DNA of 64,000 bases from Rhodocyclaceae bacterium (lineage in GTDB: Bacteria; Pseudomonadota; Gammaproteobacteria; Burkholderiales; Rhodocyclaceae), in NCBI GenBank assembly GCA_028714035.1, contig JAQTNA010000008.1:40869-104868 (forward strand), written 5' to 3'. Under the pieces are notes generated by a model. It saw only the letters and a list, made by a program, of their open reading frames with translations. It was not told the origin of the DNA and did no database searches. Of this stretch, positions 62,349 through 64,000 are shown piece after piece. Position 1 is the first letter of the stretch, and each line of letters starts with the position of its first letter. The translations under genes and the position numbers were made by a program.

Positions 62349-64000
62349 ATGAGTCAAACAATCGAAGTACGCGTCCCGGACATCGGCGACTTCAAGAATG
62401 TGCCGGTGATCGAGGTCATGGTGCAAGCCGGCTCCGCGGTGAACGTGGAAGATCCCCTCATCACCGTGGAATCAGACAAGGCCACCCTGGATGTGCCCAG
62501 CCCCGTGGCGGGCACGGTCAAGGAAGTGAAGGTGAAGCTGGGCGACCGGGTGAGCGAGGGATCGCTGCTTTTCGTCTTGGAGACCACCGATGTGGGTCGG
62601 GCTTCAGCCCGACAAGACGCGCCCTCAAACGCCAATGTCGGGCTGAAGCCCGACCCACAGTTCTCAGCCCTTGCCTCCGACATCGAATGTGACATGCTGG
62701 TGTTGGGTGCCGGCCCAGGCGGCTACTCGGCCGCCTTCCGCTCGGCCGATCTGGGCATGAAGACCGTCATCGTCGAGCGCTATGCCTCCCTGGGCGGCGT
62801 CTGTCTGAACGTCGGCTGCATTCCCTCGAAGGCTCTGCTGCACGTGGCCGCGGTGATCGAGGAGGCGCAACACGTACTTGATGCCGGCATCGGCTTCGCC
62901 GCGCCGCAGGTAGACGTGGACAAGCTGCGCGCCCACAAGGATGGGGTGGTGAAGAAGCTCACCGGGGGCCTGGCCGGCATGGCCAAGGCACGCAAGGTAG
63001 AGGTGGTGCGCGGCTACGGCAGCTTCCTGGACGCCCACCACATCGAGGTGGAACTGACCGAGGGCAGCAGCCAGGACAAGACCGGCGGGAAGAAGATCAT
63101 CAAGTTCCAGAAGTGCATCATCGCCGCCGGCTCCGCGGCCGTACACCTGCCCTTCCTTCCACGGGATGCGCGCATCGTAGACTCCACCGGAGCACTGGAA
63201 CTGCGCACGATCCCGAAGAAGATGTTGGTGATCGGCGGTGGCATCATCGGCCTGGAGATGGCCACCGTCTATTCCACCCTGGGCGCCCGGGTGGACGTGG
63301 TGGAAATGCTGGATGGCCTCATGCAGGGTCCGGATCGGGATGCCGTCAAGGTCTGGGAGAAGCAGAACCTGCACCGCTTCGATCAGGTCATGCTCAGGAC
63401 CAAGACCGTGGCGGTGGAGGCGAAAGAAGACGGCCTCTACGTCAGCTTCGAGGGCGAAAATGCGCCTGCCGGACCGGTCAGGTACGACATGATCCTCCAG
63501 GCGGCGGGCCGCAGCCCCAACGGCAAGAAGATAGGCGCCGACAAGGCGGGCGTGGCGGTGACTGAGCGGGGCTTCATCCCGGTTGATAGCCAGATGCGAA
63601 CCAACGTGCCCCACATCTTCGCCATCGGCGATGTGGTGGGCAATCCCATGTTGGCCCACAAGGCGGTGCATGAGGCGCACGTCGCTGCGGAAGCCGCCGC
63701 CGGCCAGAAGAGCCATTTCGACGCCAGCGTGATCCCGGGCGTCGCCTACACTCATCCGGAAGTGGCCTGGGTCGGCGTGACCGAAGACCAGGCGAAAACA
63801 GAAGGCCGCAAGGTGGAGGCCGCGAAGTTCCCCTGGGCGGCAAGCGGCCGCGCCATCGCCAACGGCGCCGACTACGGCTTCACCAAGCTGATCTTCGATG
63901 CGGAAACCCATCGTGTCATAGGCGGCGCCATCGTCGGTCCGAGCGCCGGCGACATGATAGGCGAGGTTTGCCTGGCCATCGAGATGGGTGCGGACGCGGT
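62349..64000 (+). CDS. lpd: Dihydrolipoyl dehydrogenase with N-terminal lipoyl domain (E3), 3' end outside the window
   Basis: At least 550 residues seen; the gene continues past the window. Lipoyl domain 1-80 (K44 in ESDKATLDVP), a short linker, then the FAD domain (VLGAGPGGYSAAFRSADLG), redox disulfide C152/C157 (GGVCLNVGCIPSKALL), NAD-binding VIGGGIIGLEMATVYSTLGA and FAIGDVVGNPMLAHKA. It reoxidises the E2 dihydrolipoamide and reduces NAD+. The lipoyl-E3 fusion is known from Neisseria and other betaproteobacteria. The linker 81-104 is encoded by a family C repeat pair (DVGRASARQD and NVGLKPDPQ), as in aceF. Confidence 0.95.
   Translation, partial: MSQTIEVRVPDIGDFKNVPVIEVMVQAGSAVNVEDPLITVESDKATLDVPSPVAGTVKEVKVKLGDRVSEGSLLFVLETTDVGRASARQDAPSNANVGLKPDPQFSALASDIECDMLVLGAGPGGYSAAFRSADLGMKTVIVERYASLGGVCLNVGCIPSKALLHVAAVIEEAQHVLDAGIGFAAPQVDVDKLRAHKDGVVKKLTGGLAGMAKARKVEVVRGYGSFLDAHHIEVELTEGSSQDKTGGKKIIKFQKCIIAAGSAAVHLPFLPRDARIVDSTGALELRTIPKKMLVIGGGIIGLEMATVYSTLGARVDVVEMLDGLMQGPDRDAVKVWEKQNLHRFDQVMLRTKTVAVEAKEDGLYVSFEGENAPAGPVRYDMILQAAGRSPNGKKIGADKAGVAVTERGFIPVDSQMRTNVPHIFAIGDVVGNPMLAHKAVHEAHVAAEAAAGQKSHFDASVIPGVAYTHPEVAWVGVTEDQAKTEGRKVEAAKFPWAASGRAIANGADYGFTKLIFDAETHRVIGGAIVGPSAGDMIGEVCLAIEMGADA
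62592..62660 (+). repeat. Family C repeat pair inside lpd
   Basis: GTCGGGCTTCAGCCCGAC at 62596 and GTCGGGCTGAAGCCCGAC at 62637, translated in frame between lipoyl and FAD domains. Bounded by TGTGG and CCACAG, near-inverted ends. Confidence 0.93.

Overview
The window looks like chromosome of a GC-rich betaproteobacterium, probably from the Rhodocyclales/Nitrosomonadales side. This is inferred from gene content and order: a Pil-Chp chemosensory operon, algH-ruvX-pyrR-pyrB with a metal-site-less pyrC homologue, ruvB-ybgC-tolQRAB-pal-cpoB-queE-queC, rph next to a PP2C/kinase pair and yicC, a PhaM-type polyhydroxyalkanoate granule protein, and pyruvate dehydrogenase whose E3 carries its own lipoyl domain. 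No rRNA, tRNA, CRISPR array or intact transposase was found.

Layout. 0-9.6 kb (+): type IV pilus chemosensory operon pilG-pilH-pilI-pilJ-chpA/pilL. 9.7-15.1 kb (+): algH, ruvX, pyrR, pyrB, pyrC-like and cca. 15.3-16.35 kb (+): a small accessory patch with a PD-(D/E)XK-type protein and a BrnT-type toxin/antitoxin pair. 16.5-17.3 kb (+): alpha/beta hydrolase. 17.3-29.1 kb (-): phaM, queC, queE, DUF3617, cpoB, pal, tolB, tolA, tolR, tolQ, ybgC, a PpiC/EpsD-like lipoprotein, ruvB, coq7, a CNP1-like protein and rppH. 29.3-33.8 kb (+): proS, a lytic transglycosylase, a DciA/DUF721 protein, a CheZ-like helical protein and an envelope protein. 34-36.4 kb (-): THUMP methyltransferase, hemJ, SDR protein. 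36.5-38.7 kb (+): ferredoxin-reductase-type flavoprotein and an HDOD protein. 38.7-48.6 kb (-): hybrid histidine kinase with solute-binding protein, ubiX, Gx-type membrane protein, NusG-II protein, rapZ, metallo-hydrolase, DUF1289, rph, PP2C and a Ser/Thr kinase. 48.9-49.8 kb (+): yicC. 49.8-51.7 kb: AT-richer accessory segment with orphan genes. 51.8-64 kb (+): tldD, a four-gene 2-oxoacid:acceptor oxidoreductase, then aceE, aceF and lpd (lpd is cut by the window end).

The most unusual feature is the density of dispersed palindromic repeats. I distinguish at least six families (A-F) with about twenty copies. Most fill the spacer between two co-directional genes and end only 2-30 bases before the next start codon. 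Several run into coding sequence. The clearest case is family C, which is translated in frame in the interdomain linkers of both AceF and Lpd, giving the shared peptides GRASARQD and VGLKPD. Other repeat-derived protein ends are visible in the lytic transglycosylase, the SDR protein and RuvX.

The genes mostly serve envelope integrity (Tol-Pal), pilus motility control, pyrimidine and queuosine synthesis, DNA repair and central pyruvate oxidation. Pyruvate can apparently be oxidised by two routes encoded side by side: a ferredoxin/NAD(P)-linked oxidoreductase and the pyruvate dehydrogenase complex.
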